Shown: in pieces, positions 45,124 to 53,339 of the stretch | Position numbering within the stretch: position 1 is the first letter of the stretch | Layout: each line of letters begins with the position of its first letter | Source of the DNA: Thermobacillus sp. ZCTH02-B1 | Lineage (GTDB): Bacteria > Bacillota > Bacilli > Paenibacillales > Paenibacillaceae | Assembly (NCBI RefSeq): GCF_002159085.1 | Contig: NZ_LZRU01000015.1 | Location: 28,656 to 92,655, forward strand | Reading direction: 5' to 3' | Length of the DNA: 64,000 nucleotides | Made by a program: the position numbers and the translations under genes | Notes under the pieces: generated by a model | Told to the model about the DNA's origin: nothing | Database searches by the model: none | Seen by the model: the letters and a program-made list of their open reading frames with translations, nothing else

Positions 45124-45160
45124 TCCGAGGCTCCGGCCGTATGGCGGAGGCTTTTTTTAT
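45124..45160 (+). terminator. Terminator after the Crp/Fnr gene
   Basis: CGAGGCTCCGGCC pairs, with a bulge and one mismatch, with GGCGGAGGCT across a GTAT loop, followed by a T7 run. Confidence 0.75.
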
Positions 45161-45195
45161 GCGAAAATGTTGGGTGTTCTACGCTTTACTTGAAA

Positions 45196-45209
45196 GGAAA
45201 GCGTTTCCA
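45196..45209. promoter_or_regulatory. cre-like site upstream of the purine permease
   Basis: GGAAAGCGTTTCCA has two mismatches to the catabolite-responsive element consensus and lies 47 bp before the pbuG -35. It could bind CcpA or the LacI-family protein encoded downstream; support is by pattern only. Confidence 0.35.
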
Positions 45210-45255
45210 ATCCGAACAAATTCGCAATTTCCGGAGAAAATATTCGTAAACCCCA

Positions 45256-45285
45256 TTGACAGCGGGGGCGGTGGGCCGGTAGAAT
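45256..45285 (+). promoter_or_regulatory. pbuG promoter
   Basis: TTGACA (45256-45261), 18-bp spacer, TAGAAT (45280-45285). The predicted start near 45292 places the purine aptamer at the 5' end of the transcript. Confidence 0.8.
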
Positions 45286-45312
45286 CAGGGAGGAACGTCG
45301 AAAATCGAACAT

Positions 45313-45387
45313 GCTTTTCGTATAATCCCGGGAATATGGCTCGGGAGTCTCTACAAGGTCACCGTAAATGATCTTGCTACGAAAAGC
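45313..45387 (+). ncRNA. Purine (guanine-class) riboswitch aptamer
   Basis: P1 is GCTTTTC / GAAAAGC. GTATAATCC, then P2 CCGGG/CTCGG with the AATATGG loop, the junction GTCTCTAC, P3 AAGGTC/GATCTT with loop ACCGTAAAT, and J3/1 GCTAC follow the purine riboswitch consensus. The base that pairs with the ligand is C in J3/1, predicting guanine or hypoxanthine. The J3/1 base before it is G where A is usual. It controls the permease gene at 45515. Confidence 0.93.
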
Positions 45388-45438
45388 AGGGGAAAGGTCT
45401 GCAGTCCGGTCCGGCAGGCATAATTCTCCTGTTTTCGC

Positions 45439-45482
45439 AGAACCTATGGAGAGACCCGACCTCCATAGGTTCTTTGTGTTTC
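45439..45482 (+). terminator. Riboswitch expression-platform terminator
   Basis: AGAACCTATGGAG / CTCCATAGGTTCT, a perfect 13-bp stem with a 9-base loop followed by TTGTGTTTC, 33 bases before the permease start. Ligand binding should favour this terminator. Confidence 0.88.
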
Positions 45483-45514
45483 ATCAATCCTGATGGTGGG
45501 GGCGTTGCAAAACA

Positions 45515-46846
45515 ATGGAACGGTTCTTCAGGCTGAAGGAACTCGGCACGAACATCCGCACGGAGCTGATCGCCGGGCTGACGACCTTCATGACGATGGC
45601 GTACATCCTCGCGGTCAATCCGGCCATCCTGAGCGGAGCGGGGCTCGAGTTCTACGCGGTGTTCCTCGCGACGGCGCTGGCCGCGGGCATTTTCACGATC
45701 GCGATGGGGCTGTTTGTCAACTTCCCGGTGGCGCTCGCGCCGGGGATGGGGCTGAACGCCTACTTTGCCGCGGTGGTGGCGAGCGGAGAGGGCATCACGC
45801 CCGAAGTCGCCCTGACGGCGGTGTTCATCTCCGGTATCATTTTCATCGTGTTGACGCTGACGCAGATCCGGCAGATGCTGGTGACGGCTGTTCCGGACAG
45901 CCTGAAATTCGCGATCACGGCCGGTATCGGTCTGTTCATCACGATCATCGGCGTGAAGAATTCCGGCATCATGACGATTCACGAGGGCGGCGTCATCGCG
46001 CTCGGTTCGTTGTCCGACCCGAACGTCTGGCTGACGATCGTCGGCATCATCCTGATCGCGGTCATGATGGTGCTGCGCGTCCCGGGTGCCATCCTGCTCG
46101 GCATCGTGCTGACGACGATCCTCGCGGCGATCACGGGCAACATCGGCTCGATCGCCGAGGACGCGCGGTGGGTGCCGGATTTCAGCCAGCTGAATTTCTG
46201 GCATTTTGACTTCGCGGGCGTGTTCGAGGTCGGCCTGATCACGGTTGTCCTGACGTTCACGTTCGTCGAACTGTTCGACACGTTCGGTACGCTCGTCGGC
46301 ACGGCAAACCGGGCCGGCATCGACACGAGCTCTGCCGAGGGCAAGAAGAAGATCGGCAAGGCGATGCTGGTCGACGCCATTTCCGTCAGCGGCGGCGCCG
46401 TGCTCGGCACGAGCACGGTTACGGCGTACGTCGAGAGCTCGGCCGGCATCGCGCAGGGCGGCCGCTCGGGCCTGACGGCCGTCACGACCGGCGTGCTGTT
46501 CCTGCTGTCGCTGTTCATCGCTCCGATCGTCGCGCTCGTGCCCGGCGGGGGCACCAGCGCGGCGCTCATCATCGTCGGCGCGCTGATGATGCAGTCGATC
46601 CGGAACATCAATTTCACCGATCTCGTGTACGCGATTCCGGCGTTCCTGATGATCGTCATCATGCCGTTTACGTACAACATCGCGAACGGGATCTCGTTCG
46701 GCATCGTCTCCTACGTCGTGCTCGCGCTGATCGCCAACCTGGCCGGCAAGAAGGCGGAGGACGGCAGCACGTACAAGATCCACTGGCTCTTGTGGGTGCT
46801 GGCGGTGCTGATCCTGGCACGGTACATTTTCATGGGCGGAGAGTAA
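45515..46846 (+). CDS. pbuG: NCS2/AzgA-family guanine-hypoxanthine permease
   Basis: 443 residues, about 12 membrane segments. NIRTELIAGLTTFMTMAYIL, AVNPAILSGAG, ALAPGMGLNAYFAAVV, FVELFDTFGTLVGTANRAGI and GTSTVTAYVESSAGIAQGGR are AzgA/PbuG hallmarks. It imports guanine and hypoxanthine with protons. The upstream guanine riboswitch makes the assignment consistent. GGTGGGGGCG precedes ATG 45515. Confidence 0.94.
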   Translation: MERFFRLKELGTNIRTELIAGLTTFMTMAYILAVNPAILSGAGLEFYAVFLATALAAGIFTIAMGLFVNFPVALAPGMGLNAYFAAVVASGEGITPEVALTAVFISGIIFIVLTLTQIRQMLVTAVPDSLKFAITAGIGLFITIIGVKNSGIMTIHEGGVIALGSLSDPNVWLTIVGIILIAVMMVLRVPGAILLGIVLTTILAAITGNIGSIAEDARWVPDFSQLNFWHFDFAGVFEVGLITVVLTFTFVELFDTFGTLVGTANRAGIDTSSAEGKKKIGKAMLVDAISVSGGAVLGTSTVTAYVESSAGIAQGGRSGLTAVTTGVLFLLSLFIAPIVALVPGGGTSAALIIVGALMMQSIRNINFTDLVYAIPAFLMIVIMPFTYNIANGISFGIVSYVVLALIANLAGKKAEDGSTYKIHWLLWVLAVLILARYIFMGGE

Positions 46847-46866
46847 CCGCACGGCGGTGTGCGGAG

Positions 46867-46897
46867 AAGCGGCGCTGGACCGGCGCCGCTTTTTTTG
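46867..46897 (+). terminator. pbuG terminator
   Basis: AGCGGCGC, TGGACCG loop, GCGCCGCT followed by a T7 run. Confidence 0.92.
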
Positions 46898-46906
46898 TTG
46901 TCTTTG

Positions 46907-46923
46907 GGAAAACGGTAAACCAA
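46907..46923. promoter_or_regulatory. Upstream copy of a 17-bp inverted repeat
   Basis: GGAAAACGGTAAACCAA; the exact inverse complement occurs at 47130-47146, and similarity extends a further few bases. The two copies flank the promoter of the LacI-family gene, 223 bp centre to centre. Confidence 0.7.
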
Positions 46924-46985
46924 TATTGCATCGGGTTTTCTTGGTTTTATTGGAGGATCAGCAAAAATTTTCTTCTATGTAACCG

Positions 46986-47014
46986 TTGACAAAATCGCTT
47001 TCACGGTGTATGTT
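46986..47014 (+). promoter_or_regulatory. Promoter of the LacI-regulated operon
   Basis: TTGACA (46986-46991), 17-bp spacer, TATGTT (47009-47014). On the minus strand the spacer reads TGAAAGCGATTTTG, a cre/LacI-operator-like site with two mismatches to the consensus, suggesting autoregulation or catabolite control. Confidence 0.75.
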
Positions 47015-47129
47015 ATTAACCAAAGGTGTATCGATTTCCTAAAATCCGAAAAACATTTAGTTTGTTAATGATTTTTATGGAGTGGAAGCTAACTGAATTC
47101 GATATGCAAGCGTTTTAGTTTTTGGGATT

Positions 47130-47146
47130 TTGGTTTACCGTTTTCC
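47130..47146. promoter_or_regulatory. Downstream copy of the 17-bp inverted repeat
   Basis: TTGGTTTACCGTTTTCC, the exact reverse complement of 46907-46923, lies in the leader 59 bases before the LacI-family gene. Confidence 0.7.
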
Positions 47147-47204
47147 AAAGCTTCAGGAGGCGGTTCCTGAGCATGAAGCATGATCATTGAAGGGGAATCA
47201 TGCG

Positions 47205-48230
47205 ATGAAGGTCACCATTGCCGATGTGGCAAAGCGTGCGCAGGTCTCCAAAACGACGGTCTCGCGCATCCTGAACGGCAATTACGCCCACGCCTCCGAA
47301 GAGACGATCCGGAAGGTCCTGCAGGCGGTCGAAGAGTTGAATTACTCTCCCAATGCGCTTGCCAAAGGGCTCAAGTCCATGCGGACCCATGTGATCGGTC
47401 TCGTGCTGTCGAATCTGAAGAACCCGTTCTGGACGACGGTGCTGGAGGGACTGGAAGACACCTGCCGCGATCTGGGCTACCATCTCATGATCTGCAACTC
47501 GAACGAGGATCCGGATATGGAGGAGAAATATCTGAAGGATCTCCGCGACCGGCAGGTGGACGGTATCATCCTGCACCCGACCTGCAAGAATCCGAAGCTG
47601 TACGAGCGGTTGGCGGAGCAGCGCTATCCGTTCGTTTTCATCAACCGGAGAATGCCGGATATCCGGGTGAGCAGCGTCGTGGTCGACAACATCAAGGGCG
47701 GTTTCATCGCGGTGAATCATCTCATCAGATACGGCCGCCGCAAGGTTGCCATCTGCATGTACCGCAACGAATTCGTCAGCACCTGGAAAGATCGTCTGGA
47801 AGGGTACAAGAAAGCGATGCTCGCCAACGGGATGACGGAAGACGATTTCATCATGATCGAGCTGGAGCAGCACGCGGACAACCAGCAGGAAGCGATCATG
47901 CGTCAACTCAAGAAGCGGCCGGAGATCGACGCGATTTTCTCCACCAACAACATGATCACGCTGGAAGTCATCGGCGCGGCGAGGGAGCTGGGACTGTCCA
48001 TGCCCGAGCAGCTGGCGCTCGTCAGCTATGACGAGACGGTCTGGGCGAAGTATCTGGACCCGCCGGTGACGACGATCCGGCAACCCGGCTACAAGATGGG
48101 ACAAACGGCGGTGCAGACGCTCGTCGACCGGATCCTGTCGGGGGGCGACGAAGAGCCGACCGTCGTCATGCTGGAACCGGAATTGATCGTGCGCGCCTCA
48201 TGCGGCGCCATGTCCTTCCATATCAGCTGA
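47205..48230 (+). CDS. LacI/GalR-family transcriptional regulator
   Basis: 341 residues. MKVTIADVAKRAQVSKTTVS followed by RILNGNYAHASEETIRKV is the LacI HTH and hinge; the periplasmic-binding-like effector domain has VIGLVLSNLKNPFWTTVLEG, DGIILHPTCKNPK and YDETVWAKYLDPPVTTIRQP. It should repress the following catabolic operon until a sugar-derived inducer binds. ATG 47205 has AAGGGG 9 bases upstream. Candidate operators are the cre-like spacer site, the 46907/47130 inverted repeats, and the dyad at 48232. Confidence 0.93.
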   Translation: MKVTIADVAKRAQVSKTTVSRILNGNYAHASEETIRKVLQAVEELNYSPNALAKGLKSMRTHVIGLVLSNLKNPFWTTVLEGLEDTCRDLGYHLMICNSNEDPDMEEKYLKDLRDRQVDGIILHPTCKNPKLYERLAEQRYPFVFINRRMPDIRVSSVVVDNIKGGFIAVNHLIRYGRRKVAICMYRNEFVSTWKDRLEGYKKAMLANGMTEDDFIMIELEQHADNQQEAIMRQLKKRPEIDAIFSTNNMITLEVIGAARELGLSMPEQLALVSYDETVWAKYLDPPVTTIRQPGYKMGQTAVQTLVDRILSGGDEEPTVVMLEPELIVRASCGAMSFHIS

Positions 48231-48231
48231 A

Positions 48232-48251
48232 ATGTCCGAATTTTCGAACAT
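48232..48251. promoter_or_regulatory. 20-bp near-palindrome between regulator and catabolic genes
   Basis: ATGTCCGAATTTTCGAACAT has 16 of 20 symmetric positions and starts one base after the LacI-family stop codon. It may be an internal operator or a processing hairpin. Confidence 0.4.
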
Positions 48252-48375
48252 AGATGAGACGAATTGAACCCTGTGAAGGAGGGATGCGTCGGCGAAGCAT
48301 GGTGCGTGCCGAAGACCTGACGTTGAGGGTGCATCAGGGAAGCGTCACACTACGACAGAGGGAGGAGAGACTCCG

Positions 48376-49077
48376 GTGAGCGATGACAGGAAAGAAAGAG
48401 AGGAACTGCTCAAGCTGTACGAAAATCTCCGCGTGACGGACGTCCGGGACGGCATGGACTGGGTCGGCTATCACGGCTACGGTACCGTGCACCACAGCAT
48501 CCGTCCGCTCTGGAGAACCCGGGCGGTGGGCATCGCCAAGACGGCGCGTTATTTGCCGTACGAGGGGCCGGTGCCGCGGGTGACCGGGGACGAGTACACG
48601 GAATGGGTGAGATGGTACTACAGGGAGGTGTGCAACGATCCCTGGGGCGAGGAGATCCGGGAGGGCGACTTCGTCGTGCTGGACATCTGCGGCCTCGACG
48701 TCGGACTGCTCGGCTCCAACAACACGCTGGCCTTCAAGCTCAAGGGCGCGAGGGGTTTCCTGACGAACGGAGGCGGCATCCGGGACACGGATGAAGTGAT
48801 CCGGCAGCGCATTCCGGTATGGTCGAAATTCGTCTCGCAGGGCATGGATCAGACGCGCATTCGTTATTACGAGAAGGACATTCCGGTCGCCATCGGCGGC
48901 GTGGCCGTCTATCCCGGCGACGTGGTGGTGGCGGACGGCGACGGCGTCATCGTGGTGCCGCGCAAGATCGCTTTCGAAGTCGCAAAGTACGCCCATCAGG
49001 AACTGAAGGCCGACAAGGAAGCGCGCAGGCGGTATTACCTTCAGTTGGGCTGGGAGCTGGACGAGACGGTCCTCTGA
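48376..49077 (+). CDS. RraA-family protein (aldolase-like), first of two
   Basis: 233 residues. The RraA/HMG-aldolase fold is marked by VVLDICGLDVGLLGSNNTLA, FLTNGGGIRDTDEVIRQ (the conserved RD pair that binds the substrate carboxylate and metal), VAIGGVAVYPGDVVVADGDG and VIVVPRKIAFEVA. Catalytic members cleave 4-hydroxy-2-oxo acids to pyruvate and an oxo acid. The N-terminal half is divergent, with an insertion around RYLPYEGPVPRVTGDEYTEW. GTG 48376 has GGGAGGAGAG upstream. It is the first structural gene of the sugar-acid operon, so a retro-aldol role is likely but unproven. Confidence 0.83.
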   Translation: MSDDRKEREELLKLYENLRVTDVRDGMDWVGYHGYGTVHHSIRPLWRTRAVGIAKTARYLPYEGPVPRVTGDEYTEWVRWYYREVCNDPWGEEIREGDFVVLDICGLDVGLLGSNNTLAFKLKGARGFLTNGGGIRDTDEVIRQRIPVWSKFVSQGMDQTRIRYYEKDIPVAIGGVAVYPGDVVVADGDGVIVVPRKIAFEVAKYAHQELKADKEARRRYYLQLGWELDETVL

Positions 49078-49255
49078 TCGCGCGGAGAAAAGCAGAGAAA
49101 AAAGGTCAGGAACGAACGGCGTGCGGCATGCGCGCGCGTCCGGCCTGACAAACCAAAAAAGAAAATTTTGTGCAATTTAACATTAGCATTGTATCGCGTC
49201 CAAATCAACTTGCATGCCTGGCAGTGCGGCAAACCACAATCGGGCAGGGAACGCC

Positions 49256-50122
49256 ATGACCAAAGAACGTATCGGCTTCATCGGGCTGGGCGCCATGGGG
49301 TTGCCGATGGCGCGCAATTTGCTGAAGAACGGGTACCCGCTCGCCGTGGCGGTCAACCGCAACCGGAAGCCGGTCGACGAACTGGTCCGGCTCGGTGCGG
49401 TCGAGTTGGCCTCGACCGACGAGGTGATCGCAGGGAGCGATGTGATATGCACGATTCTGCCTGCCGATGCCGAAATGGAATCCGTTCTGCTCACCGAACG
49501 GGCGCTGGCCGGGGTCCGTCCCGGCCAGACGCTGATCGAGATGACCTCGGGCACACCTTCAATGATGAAACGAGTGGCCAAAGAATGGCAAGCCCGAGGA
49601 GCGCAGGTACTGGATGCGCCGGTGAGCGGGGGCACGGTCGGCGCCGAGCAGGGGACGCTCACGGTCATGGCCGGCGGCGATCCCGGAGTGCTGGAACGCG
49701 TCCGGCCGGTGCTGGATGCGATGGCCCGGAAGATTTACAGGGTGGGCGAAATCGGCAGCGGCAAGGCGATCAAGGCCATCAACCAGATGCTGGCCGCCAT
49801 CCACATGATGGCTGCGGCGGAAGCGGTCGCGCTGGCGGAGAAGCTCGGAATCGATCCTTCCATATTAAAGGAAGTCATTGGCGCCAGCTCCGGCTCTTCC
49901 TGGATGATGGCGAACAAGCTGGACGGATTGCTCAAAGAACAATTCGAACCCGGCTTCAAGCTGTCCCTGATGAAGAAGGACATCCGGATTGCCGTCAGCG
50001 AGGCGGGAAGCGATCTCCGTCTCGATTTGGCGAAGTTCGTGCTGGATGCTTACGAACAGGCATCTGCTAGGTACGGTGAACTTGATTTCTCGGCCATCAG
50101 CATGCGAATCAGGGAGGATTGA
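49256..50122 (+). CDS. 3-hydroxyisobutyrate/tartronate-semialdehyde reductase-like dehydrogenase
   Basis: 288 residues. The dinucleotide fold RIGFIGLGAMGLPMARNLLK, substrate loop DAPVSGGTVGAEQGTLTVMA and catalytic lysine region GEIGSGKAIKAINQMLAAI are those of beta-hydroxyacid dehydrogenases such as GarR/GlxR. With glycerate kinase in the same operon, reduction of tartronate semialdehyde to D-glycerate is the most economical reading. ATG 49256 follows GGCAGGGAA. Confidence 0.87.
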   Translation: MTKERIGFIGLGAMGLPMARNLLKNGYPLAVAVNRNRKPVDELVRLGAVELASTDEVIAGSDVICTILPADAEMESVLLTERALAGVRPGQTLIEMTSGTPSMMKRVAKEWQARGAQVLDAPVSGGTVGAEQGTLTVMAGGDPGVLERVRPVLDAMARKIYRVGEIGSGKAIKAINQMLAAIHMMAAAEAVALAEKLGIDPSILKEVIGASSGSSWMMANKLDGLLKEQFEPGFKLSLMKKDIRIAVSEAGSDLRLDLAKFVLDAYEQASARYGELDFSAISMRIRED

Positions 50123-50123
50123 C

Positions 50124-51476
50124 ATGAGGACACGCTTGAAAGCGTTCGCAATCATCCTGTTGTCCGCCGTGTTCGTGCTCGGACTTGCCGCATGCGGCGG
50201 CGGAAAAAGCAATGGGAACGGAGAATCGGCGGGAGGCTCCGGCAACACGGCGCAATCCGGCGATTCGGGCTCCGGGGAGACCGTCGAGATCCGCTTCACC
50301 TGGTGGGGCGACACGGCACGCAACGATCTGTACAATGCGATCGTCGACCGGTTCGAGGAAGAGTATCCGCACATCAAGGTCAAACGGGAATTCGGCGGCT
50401 GGGCCGACTACTGGGACCGTCTGGCGACCCAATCGGCCGGCGGCAATGCGCCGGACGTCGTGAGCATGCACCAGTTCTATGTCGCGGACTACGCCGCGCG
50501 CGGCGCGCTGCTCGATCTGCAGACGGTCATTGATTCGGGCGAACTGGACGTCTCGCTGTTCCCGGAAGCCGCGCTGGACAGCGGCCGCGTGAACGGCACG
50601 CTCGTCATGATTCCGAAGGGCATCACGATGCCGGGCTGGGTCTACCACACCGCCACGCTCGACAAACTCGGCATCGCGTATCCGGACATCAACTGGACGT
50701 ATGACGACCTGATCGCCATTTCGCGGCAGGTCGTGGAGAAATCGGGCGGCACGATGTGGGGTACGCCCGACATGGGCGGCGGACAGCTGCAGCCGAACTT
50801 CCGCTATTTCGTACGGCAGAACGGCGAAGACCTGTACACGGAAGACGGCAAGCTCGGTTTCTCGCGCGACACGCTCGTGAAATGGTGGTCGATGTGGAAG
50901 CAGATGCGCGACGAGAAGCTCATTCCGGACGCAGCGACGTCGGCCGAATACGACGGCGTGCCGCTCGAACAGAACCTGTTCGTCACCGGCAAAGTCGCGT
51001 TGTACCAGATTCCGGCCAACCAGATCTATCTGTACGAGCAACAGTTCCCGGAAGGCGAAATCCACATGGTCCGGATGCCGTCGCTGCCCGGCGGCCAGAA
51101 CGGCGAATATCTCGAAGGCGCTTATCTGAGCATTACCGCCCAGTCCAAGCATCCGAAGGAAGCGGCGCTGTTCATCAACTTCTTCGTCAACAGCGAGCGT
51201 TCGCTGGAGTTGTTCAAGGTTGAACAGGGTTCGCCGGCGAACACGGACATGGCCGAATTCGTGAAGCCTTTGCTGGCGGCGCCGCAGGCACGGGCGGTCG
51301 ACTTCATCCAGACGGTCATTCCGTACGCGACCAGCGCGGCGTACGCACCGGCCGGTGCAACCGAAGTCGAAGCCGCCTTCAAGGACAATGCCACGGCCAT
51401 CGCGTTCGGCCAGAAGACGGTCGAACAGGCGGCGGACGACTTCCTGGCGGCCGCCAACCGGATCCTGGGGCAATAA
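50124..51476 (+). CDS. ABC transporter sugar-binding lipoprotein
   Basis: 450 residues. A lipoprotein signal peptide (MRTRLKAFAIILLSAVFVLG, lipobox LAAC with Cys23) leads into a Gly/Ser linker and a family 1 solute-binding domain (RFTWWGDTARNDLYNAIVDR, FEEEYPHIKV, and C-terminal GAYLSITAQSKHPKEAALFI). It captures a sugar or glycan for the two permeases that follow. ATG 50124 follows AGGGAGG. No ATPase is encoded here, so a shared MsmX-type ATPase is expected. Confidence 0.92.
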   Translation: MRTRLKAFAIILLSAVFVLGLAACGGGKSNGNGESAGGSGNTAQSGDSGSGETVEIRFTWWGDTARNDLYNAIVDRFEEEYPHIKVKREFGGWADYWDRLATQSAGGNAPDVVSMHQFYVADYAARGALLDLQTVIDSGELDVSLFPEAALDSGRVNGTLVMIPKGITMPGWVYHTATLDKLGIAYPDINWTYDDLIAISRQVVEKSGGTMWGTPDMGGGQLQPNFRYFVRQNGEDLYTEDGKLGFSRDTLVKWWSMWKQMRDEKLIPDAATSAEYDGVPLEQNLFVTGKVALYQIPANQIYLYEQQFPEGEIHMVRMPSLPGGQNGEYLEGAYLSITAQSKHPKEAALFINFFVNSERSLELFKVEQGSPANTDMAEFVKPLLAAPQARAVDFIQTVIPYATSAAYAPAGATEVEAAFKDNATAIAFGQKTVEQAADDFLAAANRILGQ

Positions 51477-51503
51477 GCGGCTGATCCCTCGGCAATTCAC
51501 AGC

Positions 51504-51541
51504 GTTGAAAGGAAGAAGACGCCGTTCTTCTTCCTTTCAAC
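51504..51541 (+). promoter_or_regulatory. Intercistronic hairpin after the binding-protein gene
   Basis: GTTGAAAGGAAGAAGA / TCTTCTTCCTTTCAAC, a perfect 16-bp stem with a short loop and no T-tract, 28 bases after the lipoprotein gene. This type of element commonly protects the upstream mRNA so that binding protein exceeds permease. Confidence 0.8.
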
Positions 51542-51559
51542 CTTAAAGGGGCTTGATCC

Positions 51560-52456
51560 ATGAACCCGAAGCTGATCAACGTGTTGAAACGCAACGCGGT
51601 CGGCTATCTGTTCCTGTCTCCCTGGCTGCTCGGTCTGATCGGGCTGAGCGCGCTTCCGATCCTGGCATCCCTGTACTTTTCGTTCACCCGCTACGATATG
51701 CTCACCGCACCCGATTGGATCGGTCTCGACAACTACCGGGAAATGCTGCTCAACGACCAGAAGTGGCGCAACAGCCTGAAGGTGACGCTCATCTACGTCC
51801 TCCTGGGCGTCCCCCTGCAGCTCGTCTTTGCCCTGTCGATCGCCCTGATGCTCAACCGGGGCATCCGGGGTCTCCGGATCTACCGCGCCATCTACTATGT
51901 GCCCTCCCTGTTCGGCGGCAGCGTCGCGGTGGCGCTGCTCTGGCGGCAGCTGTTCGGCGGGGAGGGGCTTGTCAACCTGCTGCTGCGGCAAATCGGCCTG
52001 CCGGGCCACAACTGGATCGCCAGCCCCGACACGGCGCTGTACACGCTGATCGTTCTGAAGATCTGGCAGTTCGGGGCGCCGATGGTCATCTTCCTCGCCG
52101 CGCTGAAGCAGGTTCCGACGGAGCTGTACGAAGCGTCGCGGATCGACGGAGCGGGCCGGTGGAAACAGTTTTGGCGCATCACGCTGCCCCTGATTACGCC
52201 GATCGTCTTTTTCAATGTCGTCATGCAGACGATCCAGGCGTTCCAGGCGTTCACGCCGGCTTACATCGTCAGTCGGGGCACGGGCGGTCCGCTCGATTCG
52301 ACGCTGTTCTACACCCTGTACCTCTACCAGAAGGGGTTCACCCACTTCCAGATGGGGTACGCCGCGTCGATGGCCTGGGTGCTGCTCATTGTCATCGCCT
52401 TCGTGACCGCCATGCTGTTCCTGTCGGCTCGCAAATGGGTTTATTACCAGGAGTGA
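51560..52456 (+). CDS. Carbohydrate ABC transporter permease (MalF/UgpA type)
   Basis: 298 residues, six membrane segments. GYLFLSPWLLGLIGLSALPI, SLYFSFTRYDMLTAPDWIGL and the EAA loop EASRIDGAGRWKQFWRITLP with LITPIVFF are diagnostic. It pairs with the MalG-type permease at 52469. AAGGGG lies upstream of ATG 51560, just beyond the hairpin. Confidence 0.93.
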   Translation: MNPKLINVLKRNAVGYLFLSPWLLGLIGLSALPILASLYFSFTRYDMLTAPDWIGLDNYREMLLNDQKWRNSLKVTLIYVLLGVPLQLVFALSIALMLNRGIRGLRIYRAIYYVPSLFGGSVAVALLWRQLFGGEGLVNLLLRQIGLPGHNWIASPDTALYTLIVLKIWQFGAPMVIFLAALKQVPTELYEASRIDGAGRWKQFWRITLPLITPIVFFNVVMQTIQAFQAFTPAYIVSRGTGGPLDSTLFYTLYLYQKGFTHFQMGYAASMAWVLLIVIAFVTAMLFLSARKWVYYQE

Positions 52457-52468
52457 GGTGGCGGAGCG

Positions 52469-53320
52469 TTGCAATCGATTCTTGCCTCATGGAAAAACAG
52501 CAAATGGCCGACCCACCTGCTGATCATCGCGGGCGCGTTCATCATGATTTACCCGCTGTTCTGGATGATCAGCGCATCGTTCAAACCGAATACGGAAATT
52601 TTCCGGAACACCTCGCTGATTCCGGAGACGTTCACGCTCGAGAACTACCGGTACGGCTGGAAGGGATTGTCCGGCGTGACGTTCGGCCACTTCTTCCTGA
52701 ACACGTTCATGCTGGTTGCGGCGTGCATCGTCGGCAACATCCTCTCCTGTTCGATGGCGGCGTACGCCTTCGCCCGGCTTGAATTCGCGCTGCGCCGGGT
52801 CTGGTTCGCCCTCATGCTGGTCACGATGATGCTGCCGTTCCATGTGACGATCATTCCGCAGTACATCATGTTCAACCAGCTCGACATGATCAATACGTAC
52901 TGGCCGCTCATCCTGCCGAAATATTTCGCCGCGGAAGGGTTCTTCGTCTTCCTGATGGTGCAGTTCATCCGTTCCATTCCGAGGGAGCTGGATGAAGCGG
53001 TGAAGATCGACGGCGGCGGTCCGTTCATGCTGTACGGTTATCTGATCATGCCGCTGGCGCTTCCGGCGATCATCACCACGACGATCTTCACCTTCATCTG
53101 GACGTGGAACGATTTCTTCGCGCAAATGTTGTACATCAGCGAGCTCAAGCTGTATACCGTGTCCCTGGGACTCCGGATGTTCCTGGACGCGATGGGTCAG
53201 AACCAATGGGGCGCCATGTTTGCCATGTCAACGCTGTCCTTGATCCCGCTCTTCGTCATCTTTGTTTTCTTCCAACGCTATCTGATCGAGGGCATCGCGA
53301 CCGGCAGTCTGAAAGGTTAA
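52469..53320 (+). CDS. Carbohydrate ABC transporter permease (MalG/UgpE type)
   Basis: 283 residues, six membrane segments. FIMIYPLFWMISASFKPNTE, NTFMLVAACIVGNILSCSMA and the EAA loop DEAVKIDGGGPFMLYGYLIM with PLALPAIIT are typical; the C terminus ends YLIEGIATGSLKG. The start is TTG 52469, preceded by GAGGTGGCGGAG. It completes the importer with the lipoprotein and first permease. Confidence 0.93.
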   Translation: MQSILASWKNSKWPTHLLIIAGAFIMIYPLFWMISASFKPNTEIFRNTSLIPETFTLENYRYGWKGLSGVTFGHFFLNTFMLVAACIVGNILSCSMAAYAFARLEFALRRVWFALMLVTMMLPFHVTIIPQYIMFNQLDMINTYWPLILPKYFAAEGFFVFLMVQFIRSIPRELDEAVKIDGGGPFMLYGYLIMPLALPAIITTTIFTFIWTWNDFFAQMLYISELKLYTVSLGLRMFLDAMGQNQWGAMFAMSTLSLIPLFVIFVFFQRYLIEGIATGSLKG

Positions 53321-53339
53321 ACGAGACGGAGGGAATGGC

